In this document: positions 9,220-17,982 of the stretch, in pieces | Position numbering within the stretch: the stretch's first letter is position 1 | How the letters are laid out: each line of letters begins with the position of its first letter | Source: Halomarina pelagica | GTDB taxonomy: Archaea > Halobacteriota > Halobacteria > Halobacteriales > Haloarculaceae | DNA: 64,000 nucleotides | Assembly (NCBI RefSeq): GCF_024228315.1 | Contig: NZ_CP100455.1 | Location: forward strand, 1 to 64,000 | Reading direction: 5' to 3' | Notes under the pieces: model-generated | Told to the model about the DNA's origin: nothing | The model's database searches: none | The model's input: only the letters and a program-made list of their open reading frames with translations | Made by a program: the position numbers and the translations under genes

Positions 9220-9672
9220 ATGTACGACGACATCCTCGTTCCGACCGATGGCAGCGACGAAGTAGCGACAGCACTCACCCAAGCGTTCGAACTCGCGAGC
9301 ACCTACGACGCGACCGTCCACGCCCTGTACGTCGTCGACGACAACCGTGGCAGTTCGGGGCTGATGGGGATCAATGATTCAGATCCGCTCGAACCACTCC
9401 AGCGACGGGGCCAAACGGCAGTCGAAGACATCGCCAAGAACGCGAGAGATGTAGGGGTTTCTGTCACGACCGCTGTTCGGCGACAGACTCCCCACGAAGG
9501 CATTCGGATCTATGCGGACGAACGGGACGTCGATCTCATCGTTATGAGTTCGCGTGGCAACTCGGGTATCAGTCGCGCCCTGTTCGGAAGCGTGACGGAG
9601 CGCGTCCTTCGAACCACCGAGCGCCCCGTGTTGGTCGTCAGCCGTACGAACGCCATCGAAGCGAGCGAGTGA
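9220..9672 (+). CDS. UspA-family universal stress protein
   Basis: A 150-aa single-domain Usp. The N-terminus MYDDILVPTDGSDE provides the first strand and ATP-contacting Asp. The C-terminal SSRGNSGISRALFGSVTE fits the G-x2-G-x9-G-S/T ATP-binding pattern. It probably forms a soluble dimer that modulates transport or metabolism. It follows the ClC gene closely and is one of three Usp genes within 7 kb. Confidence 0.9.
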   Translation: MYDDILVPTDGSDEVATALTQAFELASTYDATVHALYVVDDNRGSSGLMGINDSDPLEPLQRRGQTAVEDIAKNARDVGVSVTTAVRRQTPHEGIRIYADERDVDLIVMSSRGNSGISRALFGSVTERVLRTTERPVLVVSRTNAIEASE

Positions 9673-9845
9673 TCCGTCCACTCGACGGACTCGAATAAGC
9701 ACGGGCGGGAACGACGCCCCGTTTTTATCACCCTACTCGAGGAGCGAGACGTGCGGTCCGAGCGTATGTGGGTTGTCCACGTAGTCGCAACCAGCCCTCA
9801 CGGCCAGGGGTATTACTACTTCGTCGTTCGTGAGTCGAGACCACG

Positions 9846-10361
9846 ATGAAACGACCGTCGGTCGGTTTCGACATAGGCACGTACGTAGCGTTTCACTTCG
9901 CGATTCTCGGTGTGCTCTCGTGGTTTACCGGGTTCGGGTTTCTGCTTCCGAGCCTCGGACCGTCGATATTTCTGTTCGCGACGTTGCCTGACGACGAGAT
10001 GAATTTCCCCCAGCGGATAATCGAGGGCCAGTTCATCGGAGTGATTTCGGGGATCGTCGCATTCCAGTTACTCGTCGCCTAACCGATAGTCGGAGAACCG
10101 ATTCCGCCGCGTTCCCTCCGGGGGCTTCTCCAGGTATGTGCCACGTTCCTCGCCGCGATACTCACGACCGCAGGGATGTTCGCTACCGGGTTCGACCACC
10201 CTCCAGCGTACGCCACCACGCTCATCATCTCTCTCGGGTTCGTCGATGATCTCAAGGGGGCGGTCGCGTTCTTCCTGGCGGTTCTAATCGTAGCTGGGGC
10301 TCACAAACTGTTCGGAAAGCAACTCTCGGTATGGGACCTCCCGTATCAACGCGGGTCGTAA
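9846..10361 (+). pseudogene. HPP-family membrane protein interrupted by one in-frame stop codon
   Basis: The frame beginning MKRPSVGFDI encodes two hydrophobic helices with LLPSLGPSIFLFAT. It stops at a TAA (10080-10082), then continues without frame change as PIVGEPIPPRSLRGLLQV through helices ending LGFVDDLKGAVAFFLAV. The HPP-type motif is seen as HPPAYATTL near 10198. Read through, the product is about 171 aa, the usual HPP size. HPP proteins are implicated in nitrite transport in plants and cyanobacteria. A single nonsense mutation is the simplest explanation. An ATG at 10176 could give a 61-aa C-terminal fragment. Sequencing error cannot be excluded. Confidence 0.75.
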
Positions 10362-10529
10362 GTAACCGAGTTCCACACGGGGAACTCGGCTGAAAGTGGA
10401 AACCCGCCCCCGATACGTTACCATCGTACGGTCAGTCGACCCGCCGAATTGAGCGCACAGGTGAGAATCGAATCCTCTGTCCGAGGATAGGTCATAAAGT
10501 GTTATCATCGGAGTTGAACATGATGTACT

Positions 10530-11885
10530 ATGCGTCTCGTCCAGATACGGGTCAGAAACGAATCTCAGGAGAGCGTCCTCGGCGTGCTCGATGACGCAGA
10601 CGCGGACTACGTTATCGCCGACGAGGCGGCGGGTAACGAGTCGTCGATCATCTACTTTCCACTCCCGGATGGCGCGGTCGACGAGATGCTGGATCGACTT
10701 CGAAGCGACGGGCTCGAGGATGACGCATTCACCATCGTTACCGAGATCGAGACTGCGACGACGCCCGGCCTCGACGAACTCGAAGGGCGCTACACCCAGG
10801 GTCCCGATGACGAGGTCGGCCTCTCGCATGCGGAACTGCGGACGAAGGCCCGAGAGCTGACCCCCCAGCGATCGATGTTCGTTCTCTTCGCTGCGGTCAG
10901 TTCCATCGTCGCGGCTGCCGGTCTCCTGCTCAACTCCGCGATCGTGATCACCGGGGCGATGGTGATATCCCCGTTTGCCGGGTCGTCACTTTCCGCAAGT
11001 GTCGGCGCGGTCATCGGTGACTACGAGTCGATAATCGACAGCTTCGAGTCACAGTTACTCGGACTCGTGGTTGCCATCGCCGGGGCGGTCGTTGCAGGGT
11101 TCGTATTCAGATGGGGGTATCTCGTGCCACCGACGATCGCCGTCGAGAACATCGGACAGGTCAGCAGTTTCAGCGCACCCGCCGTACTCACGCTCACGAT
11201 CGCAGTTTTCGCTGGCGGCGCGGGCGCGCTCGCGTTGGCGACTGATCTCCCGGTCTCGATCGCCGGCGTGGCGGTCGCTGCCGCGATCGTCCCGGCCGCT
11301 GCCGCCGTGGGTCTCGGCGTCGTTTGGCGGCAACCGCTGTTGGCGCTCGGCGCACTCGCTTTGCTCCTCATAAACGTCGTCCTGATCAATCTCACCGCGT
11401 ATCTGGCTCTGTGGGCGTTCGGCTATCGATCGTCCAGTTCGAACGAGCTCCGTAACGCTGTTTCGTTCGACCGTCGAACGGTCGCTGGGATCCTCGGTGC
11501 CGCCGTGGTCGGGATTCTCATCGTGGGCGTCCTCATCAGCACCTATCAGTATTTCATCTTCACTCAGACGGTTAATCGGAACGTCAACGACGTATTGACA
11601 CAGTCGGAATACTCACGGCTGGAGCTCGAGCGAGCACACGCCGCCTACGGAGGGGCGTCGTTGGTCGGCGATCAACGACCCGCATCGATCACCGTCGTCG
11701 TCAGCCGTTCCTCCGGCGAGCGGTATCCGAGGCTGTCTCGTACGCTACAACGACGAATCGTCGAGGACACGAACCGGGCGGTCACCGTACAGGTTCGCTT
11801 TCTCGATTATCAACGGACGGATCCCACTCGAAATCGGCGACGCGTGTCCAGTCGGCCGCGCTATCGGGGTGCGACCACTGTGTGA
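10530..11885 (+). CDS. DUF389-family integral membrane protein (TIGR00341 type)
   Basis: A 451-aa protein. Residues 1-95 form a soluble alpha/beta domain (MRLVQIRVRNESQESVLGVL). A membrane domain of about six helices follows, containing LLNSAIVITGAMVISPFAGS and TDLPVSIAGVAVAAAIVPAA, the conserved core of DUF389. The tail is basic. The molecular function of DUF389 is not established; some members sit near transporters. It lies in the block of membrane and stress genes. The start at 10530 follows an AT-rich stretch. Family assignment is by recognition of the core motif. Confidence 0.8.
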   Translation: MRLVQIRVRNESQESVLGVLDDADADYVIADEAAGNESSIIYFPLPDGAVDEMLDRLRSDGLEDDAFTIVTEIETATTPGLDELEGRYTQGPDDEVGLSHAELRTKARELTPQRSMFVLFAAVSSIVAAAGLLLNSAIVITGAMVISPFAGSSLSASVGAVIGDYESIIDSFESQLLGLVVAIAGAVVAGFVFRWGYLVPPTIAVENIGQVSSFSAPAVLTLTIAVFAGGAGALALATDLPVSIAGVAVAAAIVPAAAAVGLGVVWRQPLLALGALALLLINVVLINLTAYLALWAFGYRSSSSNELRNAVSFDRRTVAGILGAAVVGILIVGVLISTYQYFIFTQTVNRNVNDVLTQSEYSRLELERAHAAYGGASLVGDQRPASITVVVSRSSGERYPRLSRTLQRRIVEDTNRAVTVQVRFLDYQRTDPTRNRRRVSSRPRYRGATTV

Positions 11886-12031
11886 CCGTTCACGGGACGT
11901 TCCGTATGATTACTCGAACCATCGTCCCTCTCGAACCCCGAGGTCGTCTCTCTCTGCGTTCGATCAGCGTCGTACCGCCGGTCGAATTTCGGGGACGATC
12001 GGTGGGCAGAGCGCTGTACTCCCGCGTCGCG

Positions 12032-13099
12032 TCACTTCTCCGCCTGAATCTCGCTCGACGCTTCGTTTCGGACGCCCTCAACCTGCTTGGTCTCCCGGAG
12101 GATGAAGGGTCCGATCGCGAGCGTTCGCTTCATGACGGTGAGGACGCGGAGGAGGTAGGCGAGCAGTACGGCGAACGGAACGAGCGTGAGTACGTACAGC
12201 GCACTGACGACGAGGTAGGCGGTGCTGACGCCGAACGTCGTGCCAGCGAGTTTCGCAGCGTCGAACTCGAGCATCATGTAGCCCGCGAGCGCGAGGGTCG
12301 GTAGCGCGCCGTAGAGCACTCCTCGTGAGATATTGATGATCTCCCACTGGACGTAGAGCGTCTTGAAGTGCTCGCGTGCAGGGCCGAAGAACCGTAGCGA
12401 CGTTATCAGCCCCTCGAACGCCTCGTCCGCCTCCTCGGGAAGCGATCCGTCGTACTTGTCGCGAAGGGTCCGAGCGGTGAACACCTTCCACGAGTAGTTA
12501 TAATCAAGTACGGGAAGCAGCGTCTGAAACGATCCGAACGTCGCGTCCTCTAGTTCGTCACTGATCTTCTGACTGTGCTCGACGAGACCACGTGCATAGT
12601 CGGTGACTTCTTCCAATTGCCCCGGGTTCGAGCTCTCTGCAACCGCGTCTTCGAGTGCTCTCGCGTACGTATCCGCCGTTTCGATGAGCGTCCGCAGGAA
12701 CCGAGACGGCTGTGCCGGACTCACCCCGATGCCCGCGGTCTCCTCTACCTCCTCTCGAAACCCGGTTTCGTTCGACATGCGTTCGCGCTGTTCGCCGAGT
12801 GGACCGATCTCTTCGGCGAGCACGAACTGGGAGATCGAGAGGACGAGCGTGACACTCGTTACGATCGCGATGACCATCGATCCGAATAACGAACCGATCG
12901 CACTGCTCGTCACGAGTTTTTGGGGGGAACTAGGGCCGAAGACGTGCACGAGGAGCAGAATCGCATACGTGACCGCGAGTATAATACCGGTAACGAGCCA
13001 TCGGTTCGCGCTAATCAGGAACCAGATCTTGACACGGGTCTCACCGACCCGCTCTCGCATCGTGTCGGCCGGCCGTGAGATCGTCTCTGTGTCACTCAT
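12032..13099 (-). CDS. Haloarchaeal integral membrane protein of unknown function
   Basis: A 355-aa protein with two N-terminal membrane helices (WLVTGIILAVTYAILLLVHV and LFGSMVIAIVTSVTLVLSIS). A cytosolic or extracytosolic segment of about 150 aa that is strongly helical follows, then two C-terminal helices (VLYGALPTLALAGYMML and LVVSALYVLTLVPFAVLLAY). The architecture recalls bestrophin-like or sensor-type channels, but no signature supports a function. It is convergent with the DUF389 gene, 146 bp away. Codon use and acidity match the neighbours, so it is a genuine gene. Confidence 0.7.
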   Translation of the reverse strand: MSDTETISRPADTMRERVGETRVKIWFLISANRWLVTGIILAVTYAILLLVHVFGPSSPQKLVTSSAIGSLFGSMVIAIVTSVTLVLSISQFVLAEEIGPLGEQRERMSNETGFREEVEETAGIGVSPAQPSRFLRTLIETADTYARALEDAVAESSNPGQLEEVTDYARGLVEHSQKISDELEDATFGSFQTLLPVLDYNYSWKVFTARTLRDKYDGSLPEEADEAFEGLITSLRFFGPAREHFKTLYVQWEIINISRGVLYGALPTLALAGYMMLEFDAAKLAGTTFGVSTAYLVVSALYVLTLVPFAVLLAYLLRVLTVMKRTLAIGPFILRETKQVEGVRNEASSEIQAEK

Positions 13100-13333
13100 C
13101 GGGCACCGGTCGTACTCCAGCCTGTACGTTAAACCGATCGAATCGGGACCCTCGCCGCAGTCTATCGATCAGACGATCGTCGAACTGGCGACAGCGCGAG
13201 CGTGGCGTTCCCCGTTTTGCCCTCCAGAGTATCAAGCCGCCTCCATGGCGTGTCTCGGAGACGTCGTCGAGAACGAGCGTTTCGGGATCGATTTCGCATG
13301 ATACATACCGGGAGCGTCCGCCACCCTTAGACG

Positions 13334-14671
13334 ATGGACGAACACGGTCAGCTAACGAATAAACACGGTGTCACAGGTACGCCGAACCGGGGGCTGCTCA
13401 TGGCTACGCTCGGGTTCTTTGCCGGACTCACTACGATCGTCTTCTACGGTGCGGCCGGACCGATACTGGAGGAGCATCTCACCCTCCCCGGAATACTCCA
13501 CGGACTGTTGTTGGGTTCGCCCCATCTCAGCAAGGCGGTTCTCCGGATTCCGTTCGGAGCGTGGGTGGACGAGGTCGGGGGAAAGAAGCCACTCCTTATC
13601 CTCTTGGCGTTGACGATCGTCGGAACGGGGGGACTCGTCGTCACGTTGTTTCTAACCTACCCTGAGGACTTCGACATGAGCCTCTACCCACTTCTGGTAC
13701 TCTTCGGATTTCTCGCCGGAGCTGGCGGTGCGACGTTCTCCGTCGGTATCACGCAGACGTCCTACTGGTATCCGAGTAACAAGCAGGGTTTCGCACTCGG
13801 TGCGTTCGCCGGCGTCGGAAACATCGGCCCCGGGATGGTGGTGTACGTTCTTCCGGTACTGATCGGAATCTGGGGCTTGACGATGGCGTACTCGACGTGG
13901 TTGGTGTTCCTCATCGTCGTCACCGTCGTGTATGCGTTGTTCGCCGTGGATCCGTATTTCTTCCAGCTCCGCAAGAAGGGAAAGGACGACGCCGAAGCGA
14001 GGCAGACCGCTACCGAACTCGGCCAGGATATCTTCCCCTCGGGGGGGACGTGGGACTCGCTGCGAACGTCCGCGTCGAATCGACGAACGTGGATCCTCGT
14101 GTTCCTGTACACCGTCTCCTTCGGCGGTGGATTCACCTCACTGTCCGCCTGGTTTCCCACGTACTGGGATCTGTTCCACGAGTTGACGCTCGCCAACGCC
14201 GGTCTCTTGGCGGGGGTCTTCATCGTCTATGGGTCGCTCATCAGAGTGCCGGCAGGAAGCGTCAGCGACCGATTCGGCGGTGAGAACGTGACGATCGTCA
14301 GTTTCGGCATCATGGCGGTCGGCGGCGCGATCATGACGAGTGCGACCGGGTTCTGGCCAGCCATCGTGGGGATGATGGTACTCGGGACGGGGATGGGGAT
14401 CGCCAACGCGGCGGTGTTCGAGCTCGTCCCGAAATTCGTCCCGGAAGCCGTCGGAGGAGCCTCGGGGTGGATCAGCGGTATCGGTGGCGCCGGGACGCTC
14501 GTCATCCTTCCCGCCCTGGGTCTCTTCGTGGACGTGTATGGCGAAATCGGCTACGCGTGGGGGTTCTCCCTCTTCGTCGCCCTCAGCGTCATCTGCGTGG
14601 GGGTCGCGGTCGCGCTGAAACTGTTCGTCCCTGAACCCGAAGCGTCCGCCGACGATACTGCTCTACACTGA
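13334..14671 (+). CDS. narK: NarK-type nitrate/nitrite transporter (MFS)
   Basis: A 445-aa major facilitator protein with twelve predicted helices. Nitrate/nitrite porter features are FGFLAGAGGATFSVG in helix 5, a long central loop (about residues 205-250) and SFGGGFTSLSAWFPTYW after it, followed by RVPAGSVSDRFGG between helices 8 and 9. It would import nitrate or export nitrite. No nitrate reductase gene lies in the window. A broken HPP gene, a family linked to nitrite transport elsewhere, lies 3 kb upstream. The gene stands alone, with Usp genes downstream. Confidence 0.82.
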   Translation: MDEHGQLTNKHGVTGTPNRGLLMATLGFFAGLTTIVFYGAAGPILEEHLTLPGILHGLLLGSPHLSKAVLRIPFGAWVDEVGGKKPLLILLALTIVGTGGLVVTLFLTYPEDFDMSLYPLLVLFGFLAGAGGATFSVGITQTSYWYPSNKQGFALGAFAGVGNIGPGMVVYVLPVLIGIWGLTMAYSTWLVFLIVVTVVYALFAVDPYFFQLRKKGKDDAEARQTATELGQDIFPSGGTWDSLRTSASNRRTWILVFLYTVSFGGGFTSLSAWFPTYWDLFHELTLANAGLLAGVFIVYGSLIRVPAGSVSDRFGGENVTIVSFGIMAVGGAIMTSATGFWPAIVGMMVLGTGMGIANAAVFELVPKFVPEAVGGASGWISGIGGAGTLVILPALGLFVDVYGEIGYAWGFSLFVALSVICVGVAVALKLFVPEPEASADDTALH

Positions 14672-14750
14672 GAGCCCTGCGGGGCGGTCGCGTATCACCT
14701 CCCGATGGTCGATTCGGAGTGGAGGCGGGGACGGAATCGACGTGACGCTC

Positions 14751-15197
14751 CTACTTCTCGGGTTCTCGATGTACGGTCAGAACCGGGATCTCCGAGTGTC
14801 GAACTACGTCTTCGGTCACACTTCCCCACAGTGCCCGTTTGACTCCCGTTCTTCCGTGAGTCCCCATGACGATCAAGTCGATCCCGTGATCGTTAGCATA
14901 CGCGAGGATGTCCTCGTGGGGGTTGCCCCGCCGAACGGCGGTCTCCGTCTCGACATCGCCCTCTCTGGCCCGATCAGCGATCGCATCCGTCGTCCGGTGA
15001 CCCTGTTCTTCGAGTGCGTTCAGGAGGTTGTCCAGCCCACTGAATCCCTCCGCTGTACCGGACACGGAGACGGGCTGGTCGACGATGAAGAGTACGTGAA
15101 GCGTTGCGTCGTGTGTTCTGGCGAGACCGAGCGCCATCTCCACCGCTGGCCTGGCCGCGTCACTTCCGTCGGTTGGAACGAGTATTCGGTCGAACAT
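14751..15197 (-). CDS. UspA-family universal stress protein
   Basis: A 148-aa Usp beginning MFDRILVPTDGSDAARPAVE; the ATG at 15197 was chosen because it begins exactly at the conserved first strand, and the longer upstream reading has no Usp similarity. The ATP-binding loop MGTHGRTGVKRALWGSVTE is intact. It is divergent from another Usp gene at 15366 across a 168-bp shared promoter region. It probably acts as a soluble nucleotide-binding dimer. Confidence 0.9.
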   Translation of the reverse strand: MFDRILVPTDGSDAARPAVEMALGLARTHDATLHVLFIVDQPVSVSGTAEGFSGLDNLLNALEEQGHRTTDAIADRAREGDVETETAVRRGNPHEDILAYANDHGIDLIVMGTHGRTGVKRALWGSVTEDVVRHSEIPVLTVHREPEK

Positions 15198-15365
15198 ACC
15201 CTGGGACACTCCTCCGGGTGCTAGCTCGTGGCGAGTAATAACGTTAGCTACGATCCACCGCCCGACAGAGCTGTAACCTGCGGTGGGAACGCTTATCGGC
15301 AGTCGCGGAGGATGCGAGATAACAGACCACAAGGGTTAGGCCAGACGGGTCGGTAACACCATGGC

Positions 15366-15800
15366 ATGTACGACTCAGTGCTCCTCGCGACAGACGGAAG
15401 CGGGGATCGACGAGCCATACGGCACGCGTTGGATCTCGCCGAGCAGCACGCTGCTACCGTCCACGTACTCTACGTCATCGACATCGTTCAGAGTGGACCC
15501 GGAATCATCGGGCGCACGCGGGCTACGTCAACTCGGTCAACGCTTCGTGATGAGGGTCAAGAAGCACTGAGGGCGATCAGAACGGCCGCACGGCGGCGCG
15601 GCATATCGGTCGTAACTGAGATCCGTGAGGGGATACCGACCCGGGAGATCCGAGCCTACGGGGACGAAGCGGGCGTCGATCTACTGATTCTCAGCCCCCA
15701 CGGACGGACTGGCTTCGATCGATTGCTCCAGGGAAGCGTCACGGAGCAGGTTCTACGCCGAACGGACCAGCCCGTTCTCGCGATTCAGAAGGGGACGTAG
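15366..15800 (+). CDS. UspA-family universal stress protein
   Basis: A 144-aa Usp (MYDSVLLATDGSGDRRAIRH). The ATP-binding loop SPHGRTGFDRLLQGSVTE is present near the C-terminus. It shares an intergenic promoter region with the divergently transcribed Usp at 14751-15197, so the two could respond to one signal. A permease gene converges on it from downstream. Sequence differs clearly from the other two Usp copies, so these are not recent duplicates. Confidence 0.9.
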   Translation: MYDSVLLATDGSGDRRAIRHALDLAEQHAATVHVLYVIDIVQSGPGIIGRTRATSTRSTLRDEGQEALRAIRTAARRRGISVVTEIREGIPTREIRAYGDEAGVDLLILSPHGRTGFDRLLQGSVTEQVLRRTDQPVLAIQKGT

Positions 15801-15908
15801 AGAGCCCGCACTGAAAACGGCTGATACCGAAACGGGCGCTCTGAAAGATAGTCACTCGACAGTGAAGATGGCCGAAAGCCAGCCCGTAGAGCGGATCACC
15901 ACTCGCAG

Positions 15909-17276
15909 TCAGTCGACTGTTTCGCCAGTGTGCGAGTCCAGGAAGGGGATCTCCTCTTCGATGATCTCCCGCTCGAAGTAAAGGAGTTCTGCGAGAAACA
16001 CCACGACGGCGATGATGAGCACCAAGTAGAACGTGCGTCGTTCAGCGGCGTAGAGGTGATAGAACATCAGGACGAAGAAGAGCGTGGCCCCGACCGTGCC
16101 GACGGCCGGCCAGACGGCGGTGATCTGATCGACATCCCGCTGCGTGAACGCGAGAAGACTCATCGCGCCGAATACGACGATGAAGGAAAGTGACGCGAAG
16201 GAAGTGATGGCCGAGAGACTCCCGTAAGCGGTGAATATCGCGGTAATCACCCCGATGAGGAGCAACGTCTGCGAAGGAACGCCACTTGCGCTCGAATCCC
16301 CCGTACGATCTGGGAGCAAGTCGTTCGAGAGCATCCCCTTGGCGAAGTAGCCCGCGGAGAACAGAGTCGCGTTGATCGCGCTCCCAGTCGAAAACAGCGC
16401 CGACAGCGAGAGGACAATAGCACCCGTGCTCGCCAGTCCGACGACGCCCGCGATCGTCGCGGCAGCGTCGGTCAGTGCAGTATGCGGATGACTCTGGATC
16501 GCCGCCGGTGCGAGATTGTAGGTCGTCAATGCGACGATGACGTAGATGAACACGGCGGTCGGGATGGCGATATACACTGCCCTCGGGATCTCATCGAGAG
16601 GATTCGCCATGCTCTCTTGGTCGTAGAACAGCAACTGCCAGCCCTGAAAGGCGACGAAGGAGATGGCCGCTGCCATGATCGGACTGAACGACGTAAGCCG
16701 GGTAAGTCCGAGCTGAACGGGTGCAGGAGAGACGACCAATGCGTAGAGGATACCTCCAATACCGAACAGTACGAGTACGAGTACCTTCGCCACGACAAGG
16801 ACGTTCTCCGCCTCGCCGGTCGCACGCGCTCCGAGCAAATTTAGTCCGACGAAGCCGGCGATCGCGAGGACGGAGATGACCGGCCGCAGGGAAAGTCCTG
16901 CGAGCGACACGGGAACGACGGGAAGCGCGATGGCGAACTCCGCGAACGCGAACGCGTACATCGCCATCGACCCGATATATCCGACGAGCAACGTCCAGCC
17001 GACCATCCCGGCGAGCGTCGAGTTGCCCGTGAACGACTGGACGAACGTCACCGACCCGCCGCCAGTATCGTCGGTACCGTCGGTGACGAGTTCGTTCAAA
17101 CCGATATACGAATACCCCGCACACACCGCGACGACACCCGCAAGAAGGAATGCAAACCATGTCGCAGCGCCCGTTATCTGGGTAACGACGCCCAAAACGG
17201 CGTAGATCCCACCGCCGATCATCCCGCCAAGTGCGATTGACACCGCCTCTGTTAGCCCGAAGTTTCCATCACTCAT
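15909..17276 (-). CDS. APC-superfamily amino-acid permease
   Basis: A 455-aa permease with about twelve membrane helices. The first helix holds SIALGGMIGGGIYAVLG, the APC substrate-binding GGxIGGGI-like motif, and helix 6 carries SFVAFQGWQLLFYDQESMAN. It would take up an amino acid or related amine with a cation. The ATG at 17276 was chosen because it precedes the first helix by only a few residues; the 56-residue upstream extension is basic and lacks support. It converges on the Usp gene at 15366 and is monocistronic. The substrate is not predictable. Confidence 0.85.
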   Translation of the reverse strand: MSDGNFGLTEAVSIALGGMIGGGIYAVLGVVTQITGAATWFAFLLAGVVAVCAGYSYIGLNELVTDGTDDTGGGSVTFVQSFTGNSTLAGMVGWTLLVGYIGSMAMYAFAFAEFAIALPVVPVSLAGLSLRPVISVLAIAGFVGLNLLGARATGEAENVLVVAKVLVLVLFGIGGILYALVVSPAPVQLGLTRLTSFSPIMAAAISFVAFQGWQLLFYDQESMANPLDEIPRAVYIAIPTAVFIYVIVALTTYNLAPAAIQSHPHTALTDAAATIAGVVGLASTGAIVLSLSALFSTGSAINATLFSAGYFAKGMLSNDLLPDRTGDSSASGVPSQTLLLIGVITAIFTAYGSLSAITSFASLSFIVVFGAMSLLAFTQRDVDQITAVWPAVGTVGATLFFVLMFYHLYAAERRTFYLVLIIAVVVFLAELLYFEREIIEEEIPFLDSHTGETVD

Positions 17277-17727
17277 GACCCACCTTGGAGTAGCTGCTGG
17301 AGTACTGTATAAGTGGTCACGGCGACGGACGTCGGTCTCCAACGTGACGTACCAGGATAGCACCGTTCGCTCCCGAAGCCACTGACGTTCGGTACTTTGC
17401 CGCCTGCGCAGCGATAGCTCCGAGCGCCGTCTGCCATCCGCCACTCTTTACCGACGGTAAGTGGTACAGTGTATCACATCAGCCCCTCAAGCCATATCGG
17501 CGATACGAAGACCGCATTTTGTGATGCGGTTCTATCCACAATCGAATCGAACGATTCGGAAATCAACCATGTATCGATTCACCGGTTCGCTACCCCCGGT
17601 CGGTGTCCCAGCGTCCGTTGACGGGGGAAACGGTCCTTCGGACGATGCCGGGCGCAAAACGATGGCGATACGCCCAAACAGAATCTGTGCAATATTTAAC
17701 CCCGGAGGGATATCATTGCATCCCGTA
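17277..17727. other. Intergenic region between the permease and a small membrane gene
   Basis: No gene is supported in these 450 bp. They should hold the permease promoter at the left and the TATA-like element of the small membrane gene at 17691-17700 on the right. Confidence 0.4.
17691..17700 (+). promoter_or_regulatory. TATA-like element of the small membrane gene
   Basis: AATATTTAAC lies 28-37 bp upstream of the ATG at 17728, giving a leaderless or nearly leaderless transcript. Confidence 0.45.
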
Positions 17728-17913
17728 ATGGAGTATATTAGTGACGATTGGGCTATCTACGGTCTAGTCATCATCCTAACGATTGCAGGGATCAATGGAC
17801 TGGCAAATGCCCAACAGAGTTTACAGCACGCGGGGGTGGGGCAGGCAGTTCTGAATACGACCGCTGGAGTCCTCCTCCTCGCGCTCGTAGCCGGGATCGT
17901 GTGGTTCCGGTAG
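17728..17913 (+). CDS. Small two-helix membrane protein, unknown function
   Basis: A 61-aa protein with two hydrophobic segments, AIYGLVIILTIAGINGLAN and VLLLALVAGIVWFR. They are joined by a polar loop containing QQSLQHAGVGQAVLNT. A TATA-like element at leaderless spacing precedes the ATG, which supports a real gene. A longer upstream reading in the same frame has no coding character. Nothing is known about function; small membrane proteins of this size often modulate a larger partner. Confidence 0.5.
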   Translation: MEYISDDWAIYGLVIILTIAGINGLANAQQSLQHAGVGQAVLNTTAGVLLLALVAGIVWFR

Positions 17914-17982
17914 ATCTGCTGTCTCGTGAACCGCGCTTGAACCCCCAACCGGCGTACTCGACGGAAAATCATGCTGACCCTA

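Noticed and set aside
10080-10082. Programmed stop-codon recoding in the HPP gene
   Set aside because: No recoding of TAA is known in haloarchaea and no structure is evident after the codon; a nonsense mutation is simpler.
17461-17727. N-terminal extension of the 61-aa membrane protein
   Set aside because: The extension has no coding character and would place the promoter element inside the gene.
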